From Acidimicrobiales bacterium (GTDB lineage Bacteria > Actinomycetota > Acidimicrobiia > Acidimicrobiales > RAAP-2), in the NCBI GenBank assembly GCA_030044045.1, contig JASHWO010000191.1:1-18173 (forward strand): DNA of 18,173 nucleotides. Reading direction: 5' to 3'. A program made the translations under genes and the position numbers. Positions within the stretch are counted from its first letter, which is position 1; each line of letters starts with the position of its first letter. Shown here in pieces: positions 13,146-18,173 of the stretch. Below the pieces are notes generated by a model. It was not told the origin of the DNA, ran no database searches, and saw only the letters and a program-made list of their open reading frames with translations.

Positions 13146-13159
13146 GGGACCTTGGTCCC
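13146..13159 (+). promoter_or_regulatory. DosR-like box 6, perfect inverted repeat
   Basis: GGGACCTTGGTCCC, a perfect 6-2-6 inverted repeat. It has the same architecture as the mycobacterial DosR box core GGGACT-WW-AGTCCC. It ends 24 nt before the CACCAT -10 of the universal stress protein and is centred at -43.5 to its ATG, a class II activator position. Confidence 0.65.
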
Positions 13160-13183
13160 TACCTTCTCCCGACCCGGAGACTT

Positions 13184-13189
13184 CACCAT
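13184..13189 (+). promoter_or_regulatory. -10 element of the universal stress protein, leaderless
   Basis: CACCAT, 6 nt before the ATG at 13196, with no Shine-Dalgarno. Confidence 0.5.
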
Positions 13190-13195
13190 GGCGTC

Positions 13196-13636
13196 ATGAC
13201 CACCGATTCCGTCACGCAGGAGACCACCGAGCAGCGGGTCGTCGTCGGAGACGACGGTTCGCCGTGCGCCCGACGGGCGGTCGAGTTCGCCGCCCATGAT
13301 GCGATGCGGCGCGGCGCGCTCTTGGAGATCGTGACCACCTACCGCGTGCCGGACTTCGCCGGGCCGGCCGTCGTAGAAGTCGACCGGATCGAGGAGGGGG
13401 CCGAGCAGGTTGCCCAGGCTGCCGAGGCGTACGCCCACGAGGTCGAACCGGGGCTTGCGGTCAAGGTCACCGTGGCCTTCGGGGCAGCGGGGCCAGAGCT
13501 GGTCCACGCCGCGGTGGGTGCGAGCCTCCTCGTCGTCGGAAGCAGGGGCCGCGGCGGGGTGACCAGCCTGCTCTTGGGATCGGTCTCGATGTACGTCGTG
13601 CACCACGCCCACTGCCCGGTGGTGGTGGTCCGGTGA
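13196..13636 (+). CDS. Universal stress protein (UspA family), ATP-binding type
   Basis: 146 residues from ATG, the usual single-domain Usp length. The Rossmann-like alpha/beta fold starts at RVVVGDDGSPCARRAVEFA (14-32). The C-terminal ATP motif G-2x-G-9x-G-S is intact: G115-SR-G118-(9)-G128-S129 in VVGSRGRGGVTSLLLGSVS, followed by HCPVVVVR. It is therefore the ATP-binding class, like several DosR-induced Usps of mycobacteria. The ATG sits 6 nt after CACCAT and about 44 nt after the perfect GGGACC-TT-GGTCCC box, the best-supported target promoter here. It is divergent from the GNAT acetyltransferase. Two Lys at most are visible (one at K90), so K90 is an obvious place to look if the GNAT modifies it. 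Confidence 0.92.
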   Translation: MTTDSVTQETTEQRVVVGDDGSPCARRAVEFAAHDAMRRGALLEIVTTYRVPDFAGPAVVEVDRIEEGAEQVAQAAEAYAHEVEPGLAVKVTVAFGAAGPELVHAAVGASLLVVGSRGRGGVTSLLLGSVSMYVVHHAHCPVVVVR

Positions 13637-13653
13637 ACGCCTCCCACGGGGAT

Positions 13654-13671
13654 CCTGGCGGGAAGGCCAGG
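13654..13671 (+). terminator. Candidate hairpin after the universal stress protein
   Basis: CCTGGC (13654-13659), loop GGGAAG, GCCAGG (13666-13671), starting 18 nt after the Usp stop. The stem is perfect but short and no T-run follows. Confidence 0.4.
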
Positions 13672-13767
13672 GGGCAACCCACGGCCAGTGTCCGGCACCT
13701 CCCGGCCCCTGGACCCTGACAGGTCGTCAACGCTGGCCCTGACATGTGGCGATCACTGGTACGTTCT

Positions 13768-13778
13768 GCAATAGTTGC
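13768..13778. promoter_or_regulatory. Candidate MarR operator overlapping a -10
   Basis: GCAA-TAG-TTGC inverted repeat just upstream of the MarR gene. It overlaps AATAGT (13770-13775), which lies 6 nt before the ATG at 13782. The position suits autorepression of the MarR-ClC operon. The arms are only 4 bp. Confidence 0.35.
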
Positions 13779-13781
13779 TCT

Positions 13782-14282
13782 ATGCACGGATCGACTGCCA
13801 TGGCGGCCCCACCAGCCACGGCCACGGAGCCCTCGATCGTGGACGCCGTCCTCAGCGCCAGCCGGGTGCTCGTCGCCATCGCCGCCCGATCGCTGGCCGA
13901 CGCCGGCGAGGAGGTGACGCTGACCCAGTACCGGGCACTGGTGGTGCTGGCCTCGCGGGGCCCTCAGGGAGTCGCCGCGCTGGCCGATGTCCTGGCCGTC
14001 ACCCCGCCGACCGCCTCGCGCCTGTGCGACCGGCTGGTCCGCAAGGGTCTGGTCCGGCGGCGGACGGAGCGACACGACCGGCGACAGGTCCGGATGACCC
14101 TCTCGGAGAGCGGGCGGCGGCTGGTCGATGCCGTCACGGCCCGTCGCCGGGTCGAGCTGGCTTTGCTGCTCGACGCCATCTCGACCGAGGAACAGCGGTC
14201 GGTCGCCGCCGCGCTGCGTCGGCTGGCGCAGGGTGCAGGGGAGGTGCCCGAGCAGGACTGGACGAGCGGATGGGAGCTCTGA
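13782..14282 (+). CDS. MarR-family transcriptional regulator
   Basis: 166 residues from ATG. The winged helix-turn-helix is clear: LTQYRALVVLASRGPQGVAALADVLAVTPPTASRLCDRLVRKGLV (47-91) with the recognition helix at about 74-87, then the wing RRRTERHDRRQVRMTLSESG (92-111) carrying the conserved D99-R100. Flanking N- and C-terminal helices (20-45, 112-150) form the dimer interface. The ATG at 13782 was chosen because of the -10-like AATAGT 6 nt upstream; ATG 13800 and GTG 13746 are alternatives. The ClC gene starts 47 nt after its stop in the same direction, so it probably regulates itself and the chloride transporter. C82 lies in the recognition helix; whether it senses oxidants is not shown. 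The effector is unknown. Confidence 0.88.
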   Translation: MHGSTAMAAPPATATEPSIVDAVLSASRVLVAIAARSLADAGEEVTLTQYRALVVLASRGPQGVAALADVLAVTPPTASRLCDRLVRKGLVRRRTERHDRRQVRMTLSESGRRLVDAVTARRRVELALLLDAISTEEQRSVAAALRRLAQGAGEVPEQDWTSGWEL

Positions 14283-14329
14283 GGGCAAGGGGGGCACCGC
14301 GACCGAGCCGATGGCGCCGGGCCCGGGCG

Positions 14330-16336
14330 ATGTCGGTGGCCGGAGCCCGCTGGGTGTCGAACGCGCCGTACCTCGAGAAATGGCTGGTCCTGGGCATCGC
14401 CATCGGCGCGATCGCCGGGGTCGGTGCCATCGCCTTCTTCGCTGCACTGTCCGCCTGCACCCACCTCCTCCTCGGCACGCTGGCCGGCTACCACGTGCCG
14501 ACGCCGATGAGCGAAGGGGGCGCCGCCGGGTCGGGCTCCTTCCAGCGACCGTGGGCGATCCCGCTCGTCGCCGGGGCGGGTGCCTTGCTCGGTGCCATCG
14601 TCGTCTTTCGCTTCGCCCCCGAGGCCGAGGGCCACGGGACCGACGCGGCGATCGCCGCGGTGCACCACAACCCCCGGGGCGTCCGGTTCCGGGCCGTCGT
14701 GGTGAAGATCGTGGCGTCGGCCCTCACGATCGGCGCCGGCGGCTCGGCGGGCCGGGAGGGGCCGACCGGGCAGATCAGCGCCGGCTTCGGCTCCCTGCTG
14801 ACGAGGGTGCTCGACCTGTCCCCGGCTGACGGCCGGGTGGCCGTGGCCACCGGGATCGGGTCGGGCATCGGGGCCATCTTCGGCGCCCCGCTCGGCGGAG
14901 CCGTCCTGGCCGCCGAGATCCTCTACCGCGACGACGTCGACCCGGCCGCGCTGCTGCCGTGCTTCATCGCATCGGCCGTCAGCGATGCCATCTTCGGCGC
15001 GGTCGAGGGCTACGGCCCGCTCTTCGGCGACGTCGGGCGCTACCACCTCGGCGACCCGCTACAGCTCGGGTGGTTCGCCCTGATCGGCGTGCTCGGGGGC
15101 CTGCTCGGCCTGCTCTACGCCGGCGGCTTCTACGGGATCGCCGGGCTCTTCGGTCGCCTCAGGGTACCGAGGTGGGTCAAGCCGGCGATCGGCGGGCTGG
15201 TGGTCGGGACGGTGGGCATCGCCATCCCCCAGATCCTCGGCACCGGCTACGGATGGATCCAAAAGAGCCTCGGGCCGGGGCTCCCTACCATCCCGCTGTG
15301 GATCGTCCTGGTGGTGCCCTTGGCCCGCATCGTGGCCACCGGCCTCTCCATCGGCTCGGGGGGATCAGGGGGGATCTTCGGCCCGGGCATGGTCATCGGG
15401 GCGTTCCTCGGCGCCGCGGTGTGGCGGCTGTTCGAGCCGTTGGTGCCCTCGATGGGCCACGACCCCGCCCCGTTCGTCATCGCCGGGATGATGTGCTGCT
15501 TCGGCGGGATCTCCCGGGCGCCGCTGGCGATCATGGTGATGGTCGCCGAGATGACCGGCGGCATCTCGATCGTGGCCCCGGCCATGGTGGCCGTCGGCCT
15601 GTCGTGGTTCATCGTCCGAAGCCGCGACGACACGATCTACCGCAGCCAGTTGAAGAGCCGGGCTGACGCCCCGGCCCGGCGGCTCCTGGCCGGTCTCCCC
15701 CTGCTGGCGGTCATCCCGACCGCCCGGGCCATGACCACCCCGCGGCTGGTCCTTCCAGCGGAGCGGCCGATCGCCGTGGCCCGGGCCGACCTCGGACGAA
15801 CCGACGTCACCGGTGCCCCGGTAGTGGACGAGGCCGGGCGGTTCGAGGGCACGGTCGACCGGGCCACCCTCGAGTTCACCGATCGGGCCGAGGGCCGCTG
15901 CGGCGACGTGGCCGACGCCGGGGCGCCGGTGGCGCTCCAGAGGGGCGACCTCGGGACCGCCCTGGAGGCCCTGACGTCGGCCGACATGTCCTGGGTGCCG
16001 GTGCTCGACGACGACCGGCGAGTGGTCGGCATCCTGTCGCCGGCCGACGTCGTCCGCGCCTACCGGCGCGAGCTGGTCGGCAACGTCCAGCGGCTGAGCC
16101 GATCCGGCGACGGGGTGGGCATCCACGACGTCTGGGTCACCGAGTCCTCGCCGGTCGCCCACCGCCGGCTCGGTTCGCTGGACCTCCCGGCCGGCCTGCT
16201 GGTGACGGCGATACACCGCGGAGACGACGTGGTGGTGCCGACCGGCCGCACCACCATCCTGCCCGGGGACCGCCTGGCGGTCATCGGGAGCCAGGAAGGT
16301 GCATCGGCGATCGGTGGGCTGGAGCCCATTCCGTGA
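14330..16336 (+). CDS. ClC-family chloride channel/transporter with CBS pair and TrkA_C (RCK_C) domain
   Basis: 668 residues from ATG. The ClC membrane domain (about 15-430, many hydrophobic helices) has GSAGREGPTGQI (138-149) with gating Glu E143 and GSGGSGGIFGPGM (342-354), the GxFxP anion motif. The N-terminal anion-binding GSGIP is replaced by GHGTD (101-105). In GAPLGGAVLAAEILYRDD the Glu matching E202 of E. coli ClC-ec1 is present (E196) but the next residue, the E203 internal proton site, is Ile, so coupled Cl-/H+ exchange by the standard route is doubtful. A degenerate CBS pair follows at about 460-582 (AMTTPRLVLPAERPIAVA; SWVPVLDDDRRVVGILSPADV), then an RCK_C/TrkA_C domain at about 585-665 (LPAGLLVTAIHRGDDVVVPTGRTTILPGDRLAVIG). 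An ATG at 14270 would overlap the MarR stop, but its 20 extra codons show non-coding third-position use. Confidence 0.92.
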   Translation: MSVAGARWVSNAPYLEKWLVLGIAIGAIAGVGAIAFFAALSACTHLLLGTLAGYHVPTPMSEGGAAGSGSFQRPWAIPLVAGAGALLGAIVVFRFAPEAEGHGTDAAIAAVHHNPRGVRFRAVVVKIVASALTIGAGGSAGREGPTGQISAGFGSLLTRVLDLSPADGRVAVATGIGSGIGAIFGAPLGGAVLAAEILYRDDVDPAALLPCFIASAVSDAIFGAVEGYGPLFGDVGRYHLGDPLQLGWFALIGVLGGLLGLLYAGGFYGIAGLFGRLRVPRWVKPAIGGLVVGTVGIAIPQILGTGYGWIQKSLGPGLPTIPLWIVLVVPLARIVATGLSIGSGGSGGIFGPGMVIGAFLGAAVWRLFEPLVPSMGHDPAPFVIAGMMCCFGGISRAPLAIMVMVAEMTGGISIVAPAMVAVGLSWFIVRSRDDTIYRSQLKSRADAPARRLLAGLPLLAVIPTARAMTTPRLVLPAERPIAVARADLGRTDVTGAPVVDEAGRFEGTVDRATLEFTDRAEGRCGDVADAGAPVALQRGDLGTALEALTSADMSWVPVLDDDRRVVGILSPADVVRAYRRELVGNVQRLSRSGDGVGIHDVWVTESSPVAHRRLGSLDLPAGLLVTAIHRGDDVVVPTGRTTILPGDRLAVIGSQEGASAIGGLEPIP

Positions 16337-16531
16337 CCGAGGTGTCGGGCACGGCGCCACATCCTTGACCGCTGGCTCCAGCTCTACGACCATCACTGGC
16401 TGGGGCTCCGGCCAGGGTAACCAACCGCCGGGCAGCACACCGGCACACACACCGGCGATACGGGAGCGTCTCCGGGCGGATCTGGTAGACCGCGTTGGTA
16501 GACCCCTCGGGGCCGCCAGCGGTGGGGTCAG

Positions 16532-16545
16532 GCCGGGAAACCGGC
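16532..16545 (-). terminator. Candidate hairpin downstream of tRNA-Gly
   Basis: On the minus strand GCCGG-TTTC-CCGGC, beginning 22 nt past the tRNA 3' end. A short perfect stem at the expected place for tRNA termination. The rest of the 231-nt gap back to the ClC stop holds nothing I recognise. Confidence 0.4.
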
Positions 16546-16567
16546 GCTGAACTGGATGTCTTGTGAG

Positions 16568-16640
16568 AGCGGACGACGGGACTCGAACCCGCGACCCTCA
16601 CCTTGGCAAGGTGATGCTCTACCAACTGAGCCACGTCCGC
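16568..16640 (-). tRNA. tRNA-Gly (anticodon GCC)
   Basis: 73 nt that fold as a cloverleaf: acceptor GCGGACG/CGTCCGC, D arm GCTC/GAGC with AGTTGGTA loop, anticodon arm TCACC-TTGCCAA-GGTGA with GCC in the loop, five-base variable region, and T arm GCGGG-TTCGAGT-CCCGT. The discriminator is T and CCA is not encoded. GGC is a major Gly codon in this GC-rich sequence. Confidence 0.97.
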
Positions 16641-16651
16641 GTACAAGGTCC

Positions 16652-16657
16652 ACTGTA
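16652..16657 (-). promoter_or_regulatory. -10 element of tRNA-Gly
   Basis: TACAGT on the minus strand, 11 nt before the mature tRNA 5' end, consistent with a very short 5' leader. Confidence 0.45.
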
Positions 16658-16735
16658 GCCCGACCGGAGCCGGCCGCGCAGCGACCGGCCCGGGATGCGC
16701 CGAGGCGACGCCCCCGTCCGGTTGACTGGAGGACG

Positions 16736-17449
16736 ATGTGCGGCCGCTTCACTCTCTCGGCGTCCTTGTCCGAAGTCGCCGAGCAGTTCCACGTCGACGA
16801 CGTCGTGGCCGGGGAGGAGCCGCCCCGCTACAACGTGGCTCCCTCCCAGCTCGTGTTCGCCGTGGCCACGTCCGCTGACGGATCTCGCCGCCGGCTCGGC
16901 CAGCTGCAGTGGGGCCTGGTGCCGCCGTGGGCCAAGGACCCCGCCATCGGCAACCGGATGGTGAACGCCCGGGCGGAGACCGCCGCCACCAGGTCCGCCT
17001 TCGGCAACGCGTTCGCCAGGCGGCGCTGCCTCATCCCGGCGACCGGCTACTACGAGTGGGGACCGAACGACGCCGGCGGACGGAGCCGGCACCGGGTCCC
17101 TTTCTACTTCCGGCGCCGGGACGGCCGGCTGCTGGCCATCGGCGGCCTCTGGGAGGCCTGGCACGGACCGGCAGGCCGGACGCTCCGGACGTGCACGATC
17201 CTCACCACCGGCGCCAACCAGCTGGGCGCCGCCGTCCACGACCGGATGCCGGTGCTCGTGCCCGAAGATCTGTGGGGCCGCTGGCTGGCCCCCGGACCGC
17301 TCGACGACGCCGAACGAGCGGCGGCCATCGCACCGGCGCCCGAGGATCTACTGATGGCCATCCGTGTCGCCGACCGGGTCAACGACCCCCGGAACGAGGG
17401 CAAGGATCTGGTGGAGCCGCTGGAGGACGGGGAGGCCGATCGGCCCTGA
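16736..17449 (+). CDS. SOS response-associated peptidase family protein (HMCES/YedK-like abasic-site protein)
   Basis: 237 residues from ATG with GGAGG close upstream. SRAP-domain proteins use Cys2, exposed after Met removal, to form a covalent crosslink to abasic sites in single-stranded DNA. All key residues are visible: MCGRF with C2, RYNVAPSQ with N33, WGLVPPWAKD, NARAET with N77, PATGYYEW with E107, and AVHDRMP with H168. The length is normal. It faces dUTPase in a convergent layout, and dUTPase prevents the uracil incorporation that leads to abasic sites; the functional link is inference. It is divergent from tRNA-Gly. No LexA box is recognised upstream. Starting anywhere but the ATG of MCGRF would block the catalytic Cys, so the start is secure. 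Confidence 0.95.
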   Translation: MCGRFTLSASLSEVAEQFHVDDVVAGEEPPRYNVAPSQLVFAVATSADGSRRRLGQLQWGLVPPWAKDPAIGNRMVNARAETAATRSAFGNAFARRRCLIPATGYYEWGPNDAGGRSRHRVPFYFRRRDGRLLAIGGLWEAWHGPAGRTLRTCTILTTGANQLGAAVHDRMPVLVPEDLWGRWLAPGPLDDAERAAAIAPAPEDLLMAIRVADRVNDPRNEGKDLVEPLEDGEADRP

Positions 17450-17455
17450 TCCGAC

Positions 17456-17490
17456 GCTGTCCTGGCGGGACCGACCGGGGCGGAGACAGC
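17456..17490. terminator. Weak candidate hairpin between convergent HMCES-like and dUTPase genes
   Basis: GCTGTC (17456-17461) can pair with GACAGC (17485-17490) across a 23-nt GC-rich loop. It is suggestive only because of its place between two convergent stops. Confidence 0.25.
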
Positions 17491-17518
17491 AACGCCGCCA
17501 CACCCGAGGCCCGCGGGG

Positions 17519-17965
17519 TCAGCGCCCGCTGTGCCCGAAGCCGCCGTCGCCACGCTCGGCCGGGGGCAGCTCGTCGGCGGTGGCCACCGGCCGGAAGTCG
17601 GCGGTGGCCACGGCCTGGACCACCAGTTGGGCGATGCGGTCGCCCCGCCGGACCTCGTACCCGTGCTCGGGGTCGGTGTTGACCAGCAGCACCGCCAGCT
17701 CGCCGCGGTAGCCGGCGTCGATCAGTCCCGGGGTGTTCAGGCAGGTCACGCCATGCCGCAAGGCCAGCCCGCTGCGGGGCTGGACGAACCCGGCGTACCC
17801 CGGCGGGATGGCCACCACCAGGCCGGTAGGCACCAGCGCCCTACCGCCGCCCGGCGCCAGGTGGGCACCTTCCCGGGCGTAGAGGTCGGCCCCGGCATCG
17901 CCCTCCCGGGCGTACGACGGCAGGGGCAGATCCGGGTCGAGCCAGTGGACCGGGACCGGGAGCAC
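17519..17965 (-). CDS. dut: Deoxyuridine 5'-triphosphate nucleotidohydrolase (dUTPase)
   Basis: 148 residues from GTG. Hydrolyses dUTP to dUMP and PPi; homotrimeric, cytosolic. All five dUTPase motifs are visible: [13 protein letters not shown] (19-30); [12 protein letters not shown] (63-72); [13 protein letters not shown] (80-89) with catalytic D83 and Y86; [12 protein letters not shown] (108-117); [11 protein letters not shown] (138-147), where His replaces the usual Ser in GFGSTG. The GTG at 17965 puts the start 9 residues before the first LDP strand, as in other family members, and lies 6 nt after TACCCT, suggesting a leaderless mRNA. An in-frame GTG at 18034 overlaps the upstream stop (GTGA) and would add 23 Pro/Ala-rich residues with coding-like third positions, so translational coupling from the upstream gene is also possible. 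Confidence 0.95.
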   Translation of the reverse strand: MLPVPVHWLDPDLPLPSYAREGDAGADLYAREGAHLAPGGGRALVPTGLVVAIPPGYAGFVQPRSGLALRHGVTCLNTPGLIDAGYRGELAVLLVNTDPEHGYEVRRGDRIAQLVVQAVATADFRPVATADELPPAERGDGGFGHSGR

Positions 17966-17971
17966 CGGGCA

Positions 17972-17977
17972 AGGGTA
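17972..17977 (-). promoter_or_regulatory. Candidate internal -10 of dut, leaderless
   Basis: TACCCT on the minus strand, 6 nt before the GTG at 17965. Confidence 0.4.
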
Positions 17978-18030
17978 GACGGCCGGCAGCAGGGCCGGGG
18001 CCGGAGCGAACGGCACCCGGGAGGCCGCGG

Positions 18031-18173
18031 TCACTTCGGCCGGAAGTGGACGAAGATACGGCCGAAGTTCTTGGCGTCCTTCTCCACCCGGTGGTAGCGG
18101 GCCTTGACCTCCTTCTGGTCGAGGAAGCGCAGGACCCGCTTCTTCAGCTGCCCGCTCCCCTTGCCCGGGATGA
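18031..18173 (-). CDS. Probable Smr-domain protein, C-terminal 46 codons (5' end outside the window)
   Basis: The frame is open from the right edge to TGA at 18033-18031. The visible end reads [19 protein letters not shown] and later RIFVHFRPK. The GKGSG-LKKRV-RFL pattern, followed by a basic strand-like end, resembles the C-terminus of Smr (small MutS-related) endonuclease domains (compare HGKGTG..R..V..WL), from memory. The tail is strongly basic, consistent with nucleic-acid binding. Its stop overlaps a possible dUTPase GTG by 4 nt (GTGA), so the two genes are likely in one minus-strand operon. Only the 3' end is present, so the family call is tentative. Confidence 0.55.
   Translation of the reverse strand, partial: IPGKGSGQLKKRVLRFLDQKEVKARYHRVEKDAKNFGRIFVHFRPK

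Noticed and set aside
14270..14329. Twenty extra N-terminal residues for the ClC protein from ATG 14270
   Set aside because: About 30% of the third positions are A or T compared with very few in the rest of the gene, and no ribosome site is visible, although overlap with the MarR stop leaves coupling possible.

Overview
The window is very GC-rich (well over 70% by eye). GTG starts are frequent, codon third positions are almost all G or C, and many promoters place a -10 hexamer directly before the start codon. It also carries an F420-type luciferase-like oxidoreductase, a His-variant 3Fe-4S ferredoxin and a DosR/DosS-like two-component system. Together these point to a chromosomal segment of an actinobacterium, possibly class Acidimicrobiia; the class is inference. 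I see no transposase, integrase, phage gene or CRISPR array.

Region 1 (1-7836) looks catabolic. It holds, in order, the first 40 codons of a DUF2889-like gene, a D-aminoacylase-type amidohydrolase and an amidohydrolase-2 family metal hydrolase (all minus strand). These are followed by a divergent pair of plus-strand genes, an APH-type phosphotransferase and an LLM flavin/F420 oxidoreductase. Next come a minus-strand thiolase and SDR pair and a plus-strand single-cluster ferredoxin. Acyl-CoA thiolysis, hydroxyacyl/keto oxidoreduction and ring or amide hydrolysis fit degradation of an unidentified organic acid, but the substrate cannot be read from the sequence.

Region 2 (7990-9480) is a Pro/Gly/Tyr-rich single-pass membrane protein followed by a 53-bp perfect palindrome, probably a bidirectional terminator.

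Region 3 (9481-13636) is the most interesting part: a compact hypoxia/redox-type regulon. A DosR/DevR-like response regulator and a one-GAF, DosS-like histidine kinase are divergently transcribed. The kinase keeps the HHPPM segment that carries the heme ligand in DosS. They are flanked by two intergenic regions, each with several copies of a GGGACC-N2-GGTCCC-like box, which has the same 6-2-6 layout as the mycobacterial DosR box. The boxes lie 23-24 nt upstream of -10 hexamers serving four outward genes: a two-TM membrane protein, a small orphan protein, a GNAT acetyltransferase and a universal stress protein. In both intergenic regions a tandem box pair is offset by exactly 22 bp. I read this as a self-contained DosR-like module whose outputs include a divergent acetyltransferase/Usp pair.

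Region 4 (13782-16336) encodes a MarR regulator and a ClC-family chloride transporter or channel with CBS and TrkA_C/RCK_C domains. Region 5 (16568-18173) has tRNA-Gly(GCC), an HMCES/YedK-type abasic-site protein, dUTPase, and the 3' end of a probable Smr-domain gene. There is no gene-free stretch over 300 bases; the longest gap is 7401-7644, a divergent promoter region.
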